64,000 bases of DNA from JBJHDF01 sp050486405 (GCA_050486405.1 JBJHDF010000017.1:1-64000), one strand, 5' to 3'. Shown: positions 37,882-47,364, numbered from the stretch's first letter. Notes: generated by a model from the letters alone, not told the origin. Numbers and translations are program-made.

Positions 37882-39582
37882 TCAATCGGGAGCCGACACC
37901 AGTTCCGCGCCCGAGCGCACCAACACCCGGGGGCCGAATTCACTCTCCCAGGTGTGGGTGACGCCGTCAATGGTGACGGTAACGTTGGGGTGGAGCGCGC
38001 GTTTGATTTCCACCGCCGCCGCCTTCGACTGCCGCTGGCGGGCGGCCAGGCGTTCCAGTATCGAGAGCAGCCGCTGTTCCCGGATTCTCAGGGCTGAAAG
38101 CGTGGCCTGGATGCGGCCCGCCCTCTCCGGCATGGGGGGATGAAGCTTGCCGTCGTCCTCGGGCACCGGTTGCAGCAGGGTTTCCAGCTTCTGGCAATTG
38201 TAGCGACAGAGGTTCAACGCCTTGTTCAGGCGTTCGGTGAGCCGACGCTTGCGATTGGGGCGCCCCACCCGGACTTCCGTGGGCACGCAGGCCTCGCTGC
38301 CGATGGTGTTGGCCACCACCCGCAGGGCGGCCTGCACCTGGCCGCCGATGATGCTGCCCTTGCCACCGCCCTGCCCCAGCAGTACCTTGCCGCCGCTGCG
38401 CAACTGACTCTGCAGGACATATTCGCGCACCATCAGGTCGCGCCCGGCGGTGACTTCCGCCAGGTTGACGAAGCGGGCGCTGATGTCGCCGCCGGCCTGA
38501 ACATGGGTACGCAGCTGGTGCCCGTCATCCGTGACCTTTTCCTCGCCGAGGATACCACCCTGGATCACCAGGTTCTTGCGCGCCACCACCCGGGCCTTTT
38601 CCACCATGCCGCGGATATAGATGTCACCGCTGGCCTGCACCACAAAGCCACTGGTGACGTCGCCGGCGATCTCCAGGGAACCGTCGAAGTCGATATTGCC
38701 GGTATCGAGATTGACGTTCTGAATGCGCAGCATGGGGTCCACCCGCACGCCCCGGGGCACCACCACCGGATGACCCTTGGCGGTTGCCACCAACAGGTGC
38801 GGATCCACGGGAGAGACAGCGGCTCCCTCGGTATCCCGGGAGAACTCCCACAGGGTGCCGGGCTTGGCCGGAATGCTGGTGCCCACCACATCCATACCGG
38901 GCACACCGGCGGTGGGGGGGATACGGCGCATCAGTTCGGTGCCCGCTTCCACCACCACGAACTCATGCAACTGGTGCAGATCCACCCGGCCCCGCTCGTC
39001 TTCCAGCAGTTCCAGATTTTTGCAGGCTTCCACCAGCACCTCGAAGCGGGCATCCTCGCCGTTCTCCGGCGGTCTGGCCCTCGCCACACAGACATTTTCG
39101 CCGTGCCCCTGGGCCACCAACTGCTCCAGTTCCTGCCGGCAAAGACACTCCCGGGGCACCCGCTGGGCGGCCAGTTCCGCCACCAGCCGCTCCCGGGTCA
39201 GCCCCTTGCCGCCATAGCAGCGGGTGGCGGTAAGGTAGAGAGCGCTGCGATCCGGGGGCATGCGCCAGCTGAGCACCGAATCCCGGCGCTCGGCCACCAC
39301 CATACTGCCAGTGTTGGCGCGGTTGGCCTGGAGCACCACGGATTGCAGAGTCATGTCGGGAGCGTAGAAGTCGCCGTAGCCGGCCTCGGCCAGCATCTCC
39401 TGCAGACTTTCGACGCTGATGGCGCTGGCGTCGGGAGAGGGTGTCAGGGTGGCGGTGACCAGGCCGCTGCCATGGTCCAGATCCAGCTCAATAAGTGAGG
39501 CCCGCACCGGCCGGGGGTCGATGTCCGGGGGAGCCGACTCAGGCGCGGGGTCGGCGGTGCTGGCGGGATCTGTGTCGGCCAT
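37882..39582 (-). CDS. DUF342/FapA-family protein
   Basis: A 566-residue protein with the flagellar-assembly-protein-A (DUF342) fold: an N-terminal globular part (about 30-240), a right-handed beta-helix-like middle (about 265-440) with repeated GDI/GNI turns such as ASGDIYIRGMVEKARV and QAGGDISARFVNLAEV, and a coiled-coil C-terminus. In other bacteria these polymer-forming proteins have been tied to flagellar or surface processes, but no firm role exists. It lies between murJ and ribF in this genome, 83 bases before the ribF start. The family call is good; the function is unknown. Confidence 0.82.
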   Translation of the reverse strand: MADTDPASTADPAPESAPPDIDPRPVRASLIELDLDHGSGLVTATLTPSPDASAISVESLQEMLAEAGYGDFYAPDMTLQSVVLQANRANTGSMVVAERRDSVLSWRMPPDRSALYLTATRCYGGKGLTRERLVAELAAQRVPRECLCRQELEQLVAQGHGENVCVARARPPENGEDARFEVLVEACKNLELLEDERGRVDLHQLHEFVVVEAGTELMRRIPPTAGVPGMDVVGTSIPAKPGTLWEFSRDTEGAAVSPVDPHLLVATAKGHPVVVPRGVRVDPMLRIQNVNLDTGNIDFDGSLEIAGDVTSGFVVQASGDIYIRGMVEKARVVARKNLVIQGGILGEEKVTDDGHQLRTHVQAGGDISARFVNLAEVTAGRDLMVREYVLQSQLRSGGKVLLGQGGGKGSIIGGQVQAALRVVANTIGSEACVPTEVRVGRPNRKRRLTERLNKALNLCRYNCQKLETLLQPVPEDDGKLHPPMPERAGRIQATLSALRIREQRLLSILERLAARQRQSKAAAVEIKRALHPNVTVTIDGVTHTWESEFGPRVLVRSGAELVSAPD

Positions 39583-39621
39583 ATAGTGAAGCCTATCACA
39601 AAAATAATTTTTTGCCGGGTT

Positions 39622-41298
39622 TCAGCGTGCACCGCGAAAATCCCGTAACTTGACGCCAAAAAGCCGCAAACTCAGCAAATAGGCCAATAAACCGCCCAGA
39701 CAGATCAGCGCCAGATGGCCGGCGCGCTGCCACCAGAGCCACAGCTCCCAGCCGGACCAATGCTGTAACAACCACCAGAGCAGTGCCACCATAACGCCGT
39801 TAGCCAGCCCGTAGCGCAGCAACAGCGCCCCCCAGCCAGGCTGGAGCACCAGAAAACCGCCCCGGCGCAGCCCCCGATAGAGCAGGAAGGCGTTGAGCGC
39901 CGCAGACAGGGAGGTGGCCAGCGCCAGCCCCACATGACCGATGGTAAAGAAAAAGTGCAGAGGCACCACAAAAGCCAGATTGAGCGCCATATTGGCCACC
40001 ATGGCGACTATGCCGATGCGCACCGGGGTTTTCATGTCCTGGCGGGCGAAATAGCCCGGCGCCAGTACCTTGATCAGCATAAAGGCCAGCAGGCCCAGGG
40101 CGTAGGCGCGCAGACTCAGGGACGCCATCTGCATGTCGCGCAGGCCGGTCTCGCCGTACTGGAACAGTGTCAACAGGATCGGCTCCGCCAGCAGCACCAG
40201 CGCCAGGGTGGCGGGCACCGCCAGCAGCAATATGAAGCGCAGAGCCCAATCCAGGGTGCGGCTGAAACGGGCCGGATCGCTGTCCGCGTGCTGGCGGGAC
40301 AGACTGGGCATGATCACCGTGGCCACCGCCACGGCAAAGACCCCCAGCGGCAGTTCCACCAGCCGGTCCGAATAGTAGAGCCAGGAGACACTGCCCACGG
40401 GCAGAAACGACGCCAGAATGGTGTCCAGCATCAAGTTGATCTGGCTCACCGAGACGCCGAACAGCGCCGGCGCCATCAGCACCAGAATGCGCCGGACCCC
40501 GGGGTGGCGCCAGTCGATGACGGGCCTGGGCAGCAGGTGTATCCGCTGCAGAAAGGGCAACTGGAACATCAATTGCACCACCCCCGCCACCAGCACCCCC
40601 CAGGCCAAAGCCACGGCGGGCTCCGCGAACAGGGGCGCCGCACAGAGAGCGGCGGCGATCAGGCTGACATTGAGCAGCACCGGCGTAAAGGCGGGAATCG
40701 CAAAGCGGTCGTAGCTGTTGAGAATGGCGCCGGCAAACCCGGTGAGGGAAATCAGCAGCAGGTAGGGAAAGGTGATGCGAATCATGTCCCGGGCCAGGGG
40801 GAATCGCACCTCGTCCCCCACAAATCCCATGGCAAACAGGGCCGTCACCACCGGGGCGCCCACCACCGCCAGCAGGGTTACGGCGATCAGCACCGAACCC
40901 AGACAGCCGGCCACCCGGTCCACCAGTTCCTTTACCGCCGCCTGGGTGCCCTTCTGCCGGTACTCCGAGAGCACCGGCACAAAGGCCTGGGCGAAGGCGC
41001 CCTCGGCAAACAGGCGGCGGAAGAAATTGGGAATCTTGAAGGCGATAAAAAAGGCGTCGGCTCCGGGGCCGGAACCGATCACCCGGGCGAACACCACGTC
41101 CCGCGCCAGACCCAGCACCCGGGAGACCAGAGTCATGCCGCCCACCAGGGAACTGGAGCGCAACAACCCCGGGGCGCGGGGGACCGCAGCGTCTGGCTGT
41201 TTACTCGTTTCTTCTAACAATGGTCGCCGGTCCAGTCCGTCATTGGTGGGGGCATTATCCCCGCTCTGCCCGGCAAGGAACAGCCCGGCCCGGGCCAT
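39622..41298 (-). CDS. murJ: Lipid II flippase MurJ
   Basis: A polytopic MATE-fold membrane protein with about 14 helices that moves lipid II to the periplasm for peptidoglycan synthesis. Family blocks visible include LVSRVLGLARDVVFAR, FKIPNFFRRLFAEGAFAQAFVPV and the C-terminal helices. The first ATG (41298) gives 558 residues, about 45 more than usual, so the N-terminus is uncertain; a start inside the first 50 residues is possible. It belongs with ribF and ileS in the conserved block. A second, alternative open-frame start (TTG) lies upstream at 41316 and is not favoured. Confidence 0.94.
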   Translation of the reverse strand: MARAGLFLAGQSGDNAPTNDGLDRRPLLEETSKQPDAAVPRAPGLLRSSSLVGGMTLVSRVLGLARDVVFARVIGSGPGADAFFIAFKIPNFFRRLFAEGAFAQAFVPVLSEYRQKGTQAAVKELVDRVAGCLGSVLIAVTLLAVVGAPVVTALFAMGFVGDEVRFPLARDMIRITFPYLLLISLTGFAGAILNSYDRFAIPAFTPVLLNVSLIAAALCAAPLFAEPAVALAWGVLVAGVVQLMFQLPFLQRIHLLPRPVIDWRHPGVRRILVLMAPALFGVSVSQINLMLDTILASFLPVGSVSWLYYSDRLVELPLGVFAVAVATVIMPSLSRQHADSDPARFSRTLDWALRFILLLAVPATLALVLLAEPILLTLFQYGETGLRDMQMASLSLRAYALGLLAFMLIKVLAPGYFARQDMKTPVRIGIVAMVANMALNLAFVVPLHFFFTIGHVGLALATSLSAALNAFLLYRGLRRGGFLVLQPGWGALLLRYGLANGVMVALLWWLLQHWSGWELWLWWQRAGHLALICLGGLLAYLLSLRLFGVKLRDFRGAR

Positions 41299-41407
41299 TG
41301 CCACAATTGGCCACAATTGAAGGTCACTTTGCCCTTTTCCCTACCCGCCCCTGCCCGGATTGAATAGTTAAATGATTTCATCGACAACCGGCACAGAGGC
41401 CACGACC

Positions 41408-41842
41408 ATGCAGATGATTCAGGCAACACCCTACCGGAAACCGCACCTGGCACAGCACCGCCACGTCCTGGGGACCACGCCCATTGCTTTTGATCCACTG
41501 GACCTGCACATTTTTTTCGACAGCGGCAGCGACGACCTCAATCTGCGCAGCCGGCGGCTGGTCATCAAGCTGGCCCGGTTCCTCAAGGAACAGCCCCATC
41601 TGGGTGTGCGCCTGCACGGCCACACCGATCCCCGGGGCACCGATGAATACAACAACGTGCTGGCGGATTACCGCACCCGCAACGTGGCCGCGCTGCTGCT
41701 GGTGGCCGGCGTCAACAGCCAGCGCATCCAGCGGCGCCCGGTCGGGGCCAGTGGCTCCACCGCCGCCCTGGGCGATCTGGCCCACTACGCCATGGAAAGG
41801 CGGGTAAGCGTGGAGATAATCCCCTTATCCACCATTCAATAA
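41408..41842 (+). CDS. Small OmpA-C-like domain protein
   Basis: A 144-residue protein whose central part (about 35-140) matches the OmpA C-terminal peptidoglycan-binding domain: LHIFFDSGSDDLN, LGVRLHGHTDPRGTDEYN and a final ERRVSVEI. Such domains anchor outer-membrane or stator proteins to the cell wall. No signal peptide, lipobox or membrane helix is visible at either possible start (41372 or 41408), which is unusual for a periplasmic domain. The ATG at 41408 has a GAGG ribosome-binding site. The gene is divergent from murJ. Confidence 0.72.
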   Translation: MQMIQATPYRKPHLAQHRHVLGTTPIAFDPLDLHIFFDSGSDDLNLRSRRLVIKLARFLKEQPHLGVRLHGHTDPRGTDEYNNVLADYRTRNVAALLLVAGVNSQRIQRRPVGASGSTAALGDLAHYAMERRVSVEIIPLSTIQ

Positions 41843-42191
41843 CCCGGGTTATAGCGTCCCGCCCCTCCCCCAGCCCCCTTCTTGGGGAGGAGGGGGAGTA
41901 TTGACTCCCTCCCCTCTTCAGAGGGCGCCTGCACGGATGCAGGTGGTAGAGCGACGCAGGAGCCCAAGCCGCAGAGGACCGGGAAGGGGAGCACGCGGGA
42001 ACCCCTCCCCCACATTGCCCAGGCAGGCGCTGGCAGCAGCTGGCGGCGCCGCTTATTGGCAGGATTCCTTTGTGATACAGTAGTTAATATTCTGCGGCTG
42101 GCAAACGCCGAGTGAGGTTCTGCGGGGAGCAGACACCTGACCCGCTGACTGCGCAATCTATTGCACTTATTACATGAATCCAAGGACTATA
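41843..42191. other. Gene-free junction with GC-rich palindromes
   Basis: No gene is supported in these 349 bases. They hold C-rich and G-rich arms (CTCCCCC at 41865-41871 and GGGGGAG at 41892-41898), a perfect CCTGCA-CGGA-TGCAGG hairpin near 41929-41944, and a second G/C-rich stretch to about 42015. Base composition then turns AT-richer toward the next gene. It reads like a repeat-rich boundary between core and accessory DNA and may also hold the promoter of the gene at 42192. Confidence 0.5.
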
Positions 42192-43121
42192 ATGTCAAAG
42201 TCTTTTTCCATTGCTTGTGTCGTCGATAACGTGCCACGCTTTTTTACCGAGCTTGTTTTGTGGGTAATTTGTGTTGAGCGCTTCCTGCCCCGGGATGTTT
42301 TTCGGCCAATAGTCTATCTTGTTGGTGACACGCCTCTGGAGATCGCGGCGTGGCTGCAGGATCGGGGCATCGCGTGCAGATCCGTATTGCCCATGGTGCC
42401 GGGGTCGCCCCACTGTAACAAAATCGCGCCTTTTTTGGATGATCATGCCGAGGATTATACGATCGTCAGTGACGTAGATTTATTTTTTGTCGATGATCCA
42501 TCTGTTTTTTTTAGATCGGACGGAATCAGGGCGGCACCAAACAATCATTGCAATCCCCCGGGGCGTATTTTCAGGGATATTCTCGCTGCAAGTGGACTGA
42601 ACAGGTCCTATAGGCCTGGCGTTGCTATCTACAGAAACGGAGAAGGCTTGCGCGAAAGTCACATCAACAATATCAGTGGAGGAATTGTGGGGTTGCCGTC
42701 CGGCAAGGCGGCACTGTTTGCATCACGATGGAAGAACTGGGCGGAATGGCTCGTGAAAAATCGTACGTTGCTTTCCAGGTGGGAAATACATGTGGATCAG
42801 GTCTCTTTTGCACTTGCGGCCGAGGACATCGGCGTGGACGTTGAGTTTCTTCCGCCGCAAGTCAACACTATTTTGCATTCGCTGAATGAGATTTCAACAG
42901 TGTATGCGCTTCACCTGTCAAGCGGGCATATCCCCAGGTTTCCGGAGTTATTCAATGAAGACCGGACATTGAACCCAGCCGGGCTTGAAGACGGTGTTGC
43001 GGATGGAATCGAAAGGCTCAACGGGTGCATTCAGGAAGCGATGCGGTTGCTGCCGACGCTTGGGTTTACACGGGATCACATAGATACGTTCATGAATCCA
43101 AAGTGGCACCGTAAGAAATGA
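42192..43121 (+). CDS. Putative glycosyltransferase-like protein of the accessory region
   Basis: A 309-residue soluble protein. The segment DHAEDYTIVSDVDLFFVDDP contains a DVD triplet in the place of a metal-binding DxD motif, and the N-terminal FSIACVVDN strand with VYLVGDTP suggests a GT-A type fold. This is a tentative call; I do not recognise a named family. It has clearly lower GC and different codon use than the core genes. An AAGGA ribosome-binding site precedes the ATG at 42192. Its stop overlaps the next ATG by four bases, so it is coupled to the sulfotransferase. Confidence 0.6.
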   Translation: MSKSFSIACVVDNVPRFFTELVLWVICVERFLPRDVFRPIVYLVGDTPLEIAAWLQDRGIACRSVLPMVPGSPHCNKIAPFLDDHAEDYTIVSDVDLFFVDDPSVFFRSDGIRAAPNNHCNPPGRIFRDILAASGLNRSYRPGVAIYRNGEGLRESHINNISGGIVGLPSGKAALFASRWKNWAEWLVKNRTLLSRWEIHVDQVSFALAAEDIGVDVEFLPPQVNTILHSLNEISTVYALHLSSGHIPRFPELFNEDRTLNPAGLEDGVADGIERLNGCIQEAMRLLPTLGFTRDHIDTFMNPKWHRKK

Positions 43122-44032
43122 ACAGTCCACGACAGAAGTTGTTCCTCCACGTCGGCCTGCCAAAGACAGGGACAAGTGCGCTGCAGACGTGGTGCAACAA
43201 ATATCGAGAAGACCTGAAAGAAGATGGGGTCATTTATCCACCCGTCAACAGTATGGCCGGCGGACCGAAACATCAATATGTTGTAAGTGGGCTCTTTAAA
43301 AGCAATCTAACAGCATTACGCACGGCACTTTCGAATGCTGATGATCACGGAAACATTTTACTTTCCGCGGAAGGAATGACAAACCATTTGTACGACTTCA
43401 GGCTGTCGGCCTTGAGTGAATTCAGAAGCGTAACGGAAGGTTACGATGTCCATGTATTCCTGGTATCTCGGCAGGTTGATTCCTGGACAAGGTCATACTA
43501 CAAGCAATGCGTTATCAATCCGACCAATTCTGAATTCGCCTACGGCACCGCATTGAGATATGAGGAGTTTGCTCAACTTCCACGGGTTCGTCGCCTCGCG
43601 AATATCAAAAACGTGGTGCAGGACGTTGCGGCCGCTTATGGTGCCAGAACCGTCACGGCGGCTCGGTACGAAGAGGACTGGATGGGAGAGCTGCTGTCCA
43701 TCATCGGCGCCGGGCAACGGGGGAGAATGCAGCTTGACCAGGTCAACGAAAGCGTGGCGGACGGGCTGATCGAACCTATTCGTCAACTCAATGGTATGGG
43801 CTTGTCCGTGCAGGAACGTAACGCCTGGCTCAGTGTTATTCAGCATTGCTTTTCGACAAATCACAACATTTTACAAATGCAGGGGGCATCGACGGATATT
43901 GAGTCCCGGCTTGCGCTGATTGATAGCCGACTGCTAAAGCGGTTTACTGCGTCGAACAGTGATGAAGATCGAGTCTTGCAACGATTGAATGAATTCGTAT
44001 TGGACCTCACGAGAAGACACCGTACGTCGTGA
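43118..44032 (+). CDS. Sulfotransferase-like protein
   Basis: A 304-residue protein with the 5'-phosphosulfate-binding loop of sulfotransferases near its start, LFLHVGLPKTGTSALQ, and a 3'-phosphate-type segment, VHVFLVSRQVDSWTRSYYKQ. It would transfer sulfate from PAPS, probably to a polysaccharide given the neighbourhood. It overlaps the previous gene by four bases and shares its low GC, so the two probably arrived together. The acceptor is unknown. Confidence 0.75.
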   Translation: MNSPRQKLFLHVGLPKTGTSALQTWCNKYREDLKEDGVIYPPVNSMAGGPKHQYVVSGLFKSNLTALRTALSNADDHGNILLSAEGMTNHLYDFRLSALSEFRSVTEGYDVHVFLVSRQVDSWTRSYYKQCVINPTNSEFAYGTALRYEEFAQLPRVRRLANIKNVVQDVAAAYGARTVTAARYEEDWMGELLSIIGAGQRGRMQLDQVNESVADGLIEPIRQLNGMGLSVQERNAWLSVIQHCFSTNHNILQMQGASTDIESRLALIDSRLLKRFTASNSDEDRVLQRLNEFVLDLTRRHRTS

Positions 44033-44220
44033 GATACGCTCCGATGCCCTGCTGGTTCTCCTTGCTTGACTGGTTTTCCGATGATAGCCGGCGGAAACTC
44101 CAGGAGCCAGTATATCAGCCCCCGGCGCTTGGCGACAGTGATTTAAAACCGGAGTTGACGTGGACGAACACAAGTCTTTTGAATTCGCGAGAGGTGGCCA
44201 ACCCCGATGAGGCAAGATAA
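44029..44220 (+). CDS. Possible small protein between sulfotransferase and methyltransferase
   Basis: A 63-codon frame starting at a GTG that overlaps the sulfotransferase stop by four bases and ending 14 bases inside the next gene. The spacing would fit translational coupling. The sequence (basic, with two tryptophans near the start) matches no family I know. It may simply be a leftover frame. Confidence 0.25.
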   Translation: MRYAPMPCWFSLLDWFSDDSRRKLQEPVYQPPALGDSDLKPELTWTNTSLLNSREVANPDEAR

Positions 44221-44941
44221 ACCAGAGCCGAGCTACTCGGCCGACAATCTCGCAGTGTGGAAGAAAAACGTCGATTTCCTGGCCGACCCCCGTTTCGTGG
44301 AAGCGTACCGCTGCGGCATGGGTTCGGGGCATCACATGTGCCGGCCGCCCGGTTCGGACCGGGACATTCACATCGAGTGGCGCGTTCACGTGCTGCTCTG
44401 GGCGGCGGTGCACGCCGCAAAGCTGGCGGGCGATTTCGTTGAGTGTGGAGTCAATACGGGGATCTACTCCCTGGCCGTCTGCCAGTACCTGGACTTCAAT
44501 CGGACGGGCAAATCTTTCTACCTGTTTGACACCTACTGTGGGATTCCCGCCGAGCAGATGACGGATGAAGAGCGCTCCCTGGGGCGTGCCGACCAACACA
44601 GCAAGCTGTACAGTGAGTGTTACGACATCGCCCGGCGTAATTTCTCCCCCTACCCGAAGGCGGTTCTGGTCCGTGGAGTGGTTCCCGATACCCTGGACAC
44701 AGTGGATATCCCAAGGGTTTGTTACCTGTCCATCGACATGAATATCGTGCAGCCTGAGATTGCAGCGATCGAGTTCTTCTGGGACAAGCTCTCACCAGGG
44801 GCGCCAGTGATTCTGGATGACTATGGCTGGGAGCATTTTAGCCCTCAGAGGGAGGCGATGAACGCGTTTGCGAAGCGGAAAAGTGTCGAGATCCTGACTC
44901 TGCCGACGGGGCAAGGTTTGTTGCTGCGTCCCCCCGACTGA
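44207..44941 (+). CDS. TylF/MycF-type O-methyltransferase
   Basis: A 244-residue SAM-dependent methyltransferase of the TylF (macrocin O-methyltransferase) family. The SAM-binding region reads GDFVECGVNTGIYS, followed by KSFYLFDTYCGIP; the metal and catalytic area holds CYLSIDMN and PVILDDYGWEHF. Relatives methylate sugar hydroxyls in antibiotics and surface glycans. The aspartate pair in ILDDYG that binds Mg2+ is kept. Its last 104 bases overlap the 3' end of the convergent FkbM gene on the other strand. Confidence 0.82.
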   Translation: MRQDKPEPSYSADNLAVWKKNVDFLADPRFVEAYRCGMGSGHHMCRPPGSDRDIHIEWRVHVLLWAAVHAAKLAGDFVECGVNTGIYSLAVCQYLDFNRTGKSFYLFDTYCGIPAEQMTDEERSLGRADQHSKLYSECYDIARRNFSPYPKAVLVRGVVPDTLDTVDIPRVCYLSIDMNIVQPEIAAIEFFWDKLSPGAPVILDDYGWEHFSPQREAMNAFAKRKSVEILTLPTGQGLLLRPPD

Positions 44942-46100
44942 GATTGTCTTCCAAACGTGACGATGGAACGTCGCCAGTTGCCATCGTCAACGGGGCATGC
45001 AGCGTCGGGTTCCGATGAAAGAGCAGTTTGGGGCTCACGCCGCGAACACGGCGAAAAACGGTCGGGTCGAGGGCGTCCGGGCGTTTTATTGCCAGCATGT
45101 TGAAGCCGTGCGTCGGTCCGTCGGTGTGTATGGAGTCCAGCTCAACAAGCTCGATTGGCGAGCCATTCATCGCGACATTGCTCTGATAGTCGCGGATCGC
45201 GAAGATGCGATAGCCGCAGGTGGTCAGAAAGCGAACAATGTCGGTTTGGGTGATACCGGCGGACCAGTCAGTGTAGGCGCCGTGAATCTCGAAGATGACG
45301 TGGGGCGCGCGATCCGCTGGCTGCTCCAGGAACCGCTGCCCCCCCTGAAGCGCCGCGAGCTCACCGCCTTCCACATCCAGCATAATGAGCTGGATTTCGG
45401 CAATGCCGTTGGCGTCGCCGTAGGTTTCGAGAGTGGTCGTCGCCAGGCCGTCCGGCGCCACCTGCGGCGCGGCATGGGCGTCATCGCCGACGAGGGCCAG
45501 GCGAACCCTGGGGTCGGACCAAAGGGCGATTTCATTGATCACGACATTGTGTAGTTTGTTTTGCCGTGCATTCTCTGCGAGCAGACCAGCGCTGTCCGGC
45601 GAGGGTTCGAAGCAGTGGACGGTGCCCCGGCCACGCAGCCGGTCGGCGACCGGAACCGCCTGGTCTCCCATATAGGCACCGCCAATGACAACGTGGCGTG
45701 CGTCGCGCGTCAATTCCAGCAGGGTTCTGGTGGTCTGCGGCTCCCAGACGTGGTCCGGCTCTGGATCATCCGACAGCAGGAAATCACGGGCGATCTTCGA
45801 GCTATAGCGGAGCGAGAGCTCCAGGCCGGACTTCAGCCGCTTGGTGAACAGGTGGCCCCGCCCGAAAACGGCGTCCAGGATCGGTCCTGTCACGCACTCA
45901 CGGACGTCGAATCCCTCGGGTGCCATTCTGCGCGCCTGTGCTTCGTAGCGCTTCAGCAGCGCGACCAACTCTTCGGTAGTGCGCTCCTCATGCCCTATTG
46001 CGCGCAGTGCTGCTGCGAGCCGGTCGGTGGACGCCGGGAGAGCCTGTGACGGCTGTGGGTGGCTGCGCACTTTTTCCTCGCGCGGGGCATCAGCGCACAT
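44838..46100 (-). CDS. FkbM-family methyltransferase
   Basis: A 420-residue protein with an FkbM SAM-dependent methyltransferase domain in its middle (about 135-330): HVVIGGAYMGDQAVPVA (SAM site), GTVHCFEPSP, and IQLIMLDVEGGELAALQG. FkbM enzymes O-methylate sugars. The N-terminal 110 residues are a separate helical region, and the final 45 residues, encoded antisense to the TylF gene, look like non-family tail. The start at 46100 has a GGAG ribosome-binding site; it overlaps the upstream glycosyltransferase by 11 bases. Confidence 0.8.
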   Translation of the reverse strand: MCADAPREEKVRSHPQPSQALPASTDRLAAALRAIGHEERTTEELVALLKRYEAQARRMAPEGFDVRECVTGPILDAVFGRGHLFTKRLKSGLELSLRYSSKIARDFLLSDDPEPDHVWEPQTTRTLLELTRDARHVVIGGAYMGDQAVPVADRLRGRGTVHCFEPSPDSAGLLAENARQNKLHNVVINEIALWSDPRVRLALVGDDAHAAPQVAPDGLATTTLETYGDANGIAEIQLIMLDVEGGELAALQGGQRFLEQPADRAPHVIFEIHGAYTDWSAGITQTDIVRFLTTCGYRIFAIRDYQSNVAMNGSPIELVELDSIHTDGPTHGFNMLAIKRPDALDPTVFRRVRGVSPKLLFHRNPTLHAPLTMATGDVPSSRLEDNLSRGDAATNLAPSAESGSRHFSASQTRSSPPSEG

Positions 46101-47364
46101 CGGCATCTCCCGGCGCCGGGGCGTCCACGCGCAGCAATGTTTCGGCCTCAACGTTGATCATGATCCCGATGCTCTCCCCGGGTAGTTTACGCAACCTGTT
46201 GTGTGGAGGCGGCTCGGTGGGCGACGCGGCGTCAGCGCTTGCCTTGTCCTCCACCAGTTGGTCTTCCGGTCTGTCGTAGTGGCCCGGTTCACCGCGGTTG
46301 TCGGACGAGATCGCGTTGCGGCGCAGCGCCTCGGCAATGAAGGCAAGCTTTTTTCTGTATCGGCGGCGCGTATCGGTGCCGTCGGTAAACAGGTCGCTGA
46401 ACAGAGTGAGCTGCTGTTGTATGGCTTTGTGCGAATACATGGGGCTCTCCGCGAAGTCACTGCGCAAATGGGCTGGCGTTCCGCAGCGTTCGGCTATAAT
46501 CCGCAACATCAAGGACTCCGTGAGCTTTTCCGCTGCGCTGCTATCGAGGGAACTTACCTCCAGCAGATCCTGCTTGAGGAATCCGGCAATTTTCAGAACC
46601 AACTCGCTATCGTGTATGAAGAAGAGTACTGATTCGGGCCGCAGATAACTGTGATTGTAGTTGCGGGTGCTGATGAACGCGATTTTTGGGATTGCCTTGA
46701 TTTTACCGCGTAGCGCATCGTGGAGGCCCACCGAATAGTCATAGAGGCCGGCCAGAAACAGTTGTTGTGCCCGCTGATAGCGCTCCAGCAAAAGGTCGCG
46801 ACGCGTCACGGCATAGGTTGTCGCCACCGGCCACTGCGCGTAGCCCCTCGCACGCGCAACAGGCGAATCCGACTGGATGCCACGCGCCACCGAGAGACGA
46901 CCGATAACCTGCTCAGAGTTCTTCAGGTTTAGATTGACAGTAGCACCCATTGCCGTGACAAAGTCAGTGTTTTCGCGTAGAAAACGCGCGCCTTGTTGAA
47001 AGACCTCCATCATTGGGAAGTCGTCGTCCGAGCCGACGACCAGGAGTTCGTCGTTCACATTCCGCAGCACATCGACGATACGCGCGAAGTAACACAGATC
47101 CGCCGGATAGGGCCTGTAGTCGATCGCCAGACTGGGCGCGGCGCCGGCAACGGTCTCCCGGTTCAGCGGTTTGTAGGATTCGTTGCTGCCGTCGGCGATG
47201 ATGACGCCGGTGCCGGGATAGAAGTGATCGAGGAACGTCAGCACGCTGCGCAGCGAGGTGGGCCGATTTCGGGTCGGGATGAAGAGCCTCGGCATGGGGC
47301 TGTGCTCACGCTGTAGGTCGGCAGGTGAGTCCGCCACAGCCTGTTGCAGGCGATCTTCTTTCAT
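46090..47364 (-). CDS. TIGR00180-type glycosyltransferase, copy 1
   Basis: A 424-residue protein with a GT2-like N-terminus: PRLFIPTRNRPTSLRSVL, then VIIADGSNES and the acidic GSDDDFPMMEVF motif. The TIGR00180 glycosyltransferase-domain family has this layout. The middle holds a STRNYNHSYLRP motif shared with its neighbour, and the C-terminal tail is low complexity. It is a clear tandem paralogue of the gene at 47368, separated by three bases. Sugar and acceptor are unknown; the context points to a surface glycan. Confidence 0.8.
   Translation of the reverse strand: MKEDRLQQAVADSPADLQREHSPMPRLFIPTRNRPTSLRSVLTFLDHFYPGTGVIIADGSNESYKPLNRETVAGAAPSLAIDYRPYPADLCYFARIVDVLRNVNDELLVVGSDDDFPMMEVFQQGARFLRENTDFVTAMGATVNLNLKNSEQVIGRLSVARGIQSDSPVARARGYAQWPVATTYAVTRRDLLLERYQRAQQLFLAGLYDYSVGLHDALRGKIKAIPKIAFISTRNYNHSYLRPESVLFFIHDSELVLKIAGFLKQDLLEVSSLDSSAAEKLTESLMLRIIAERCGTPAHLRSDFAESPMYSHKAIQQQLTLFSDLFTDGTDTRRRYRKKLAFIAEALRRNAISSDNRGEPGHYDRPEDQLVEDKASADAASPTEPPPHNRLRKLPGESIGIMINVEAETLLRVDAPAPGDADVR

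Noticed and set aside
39622..41316. MurJ start at TTG 41316
   Set aside because: It lengthens an already long N-terminus; the ATG at 41298 is preferred although even that may be too early.
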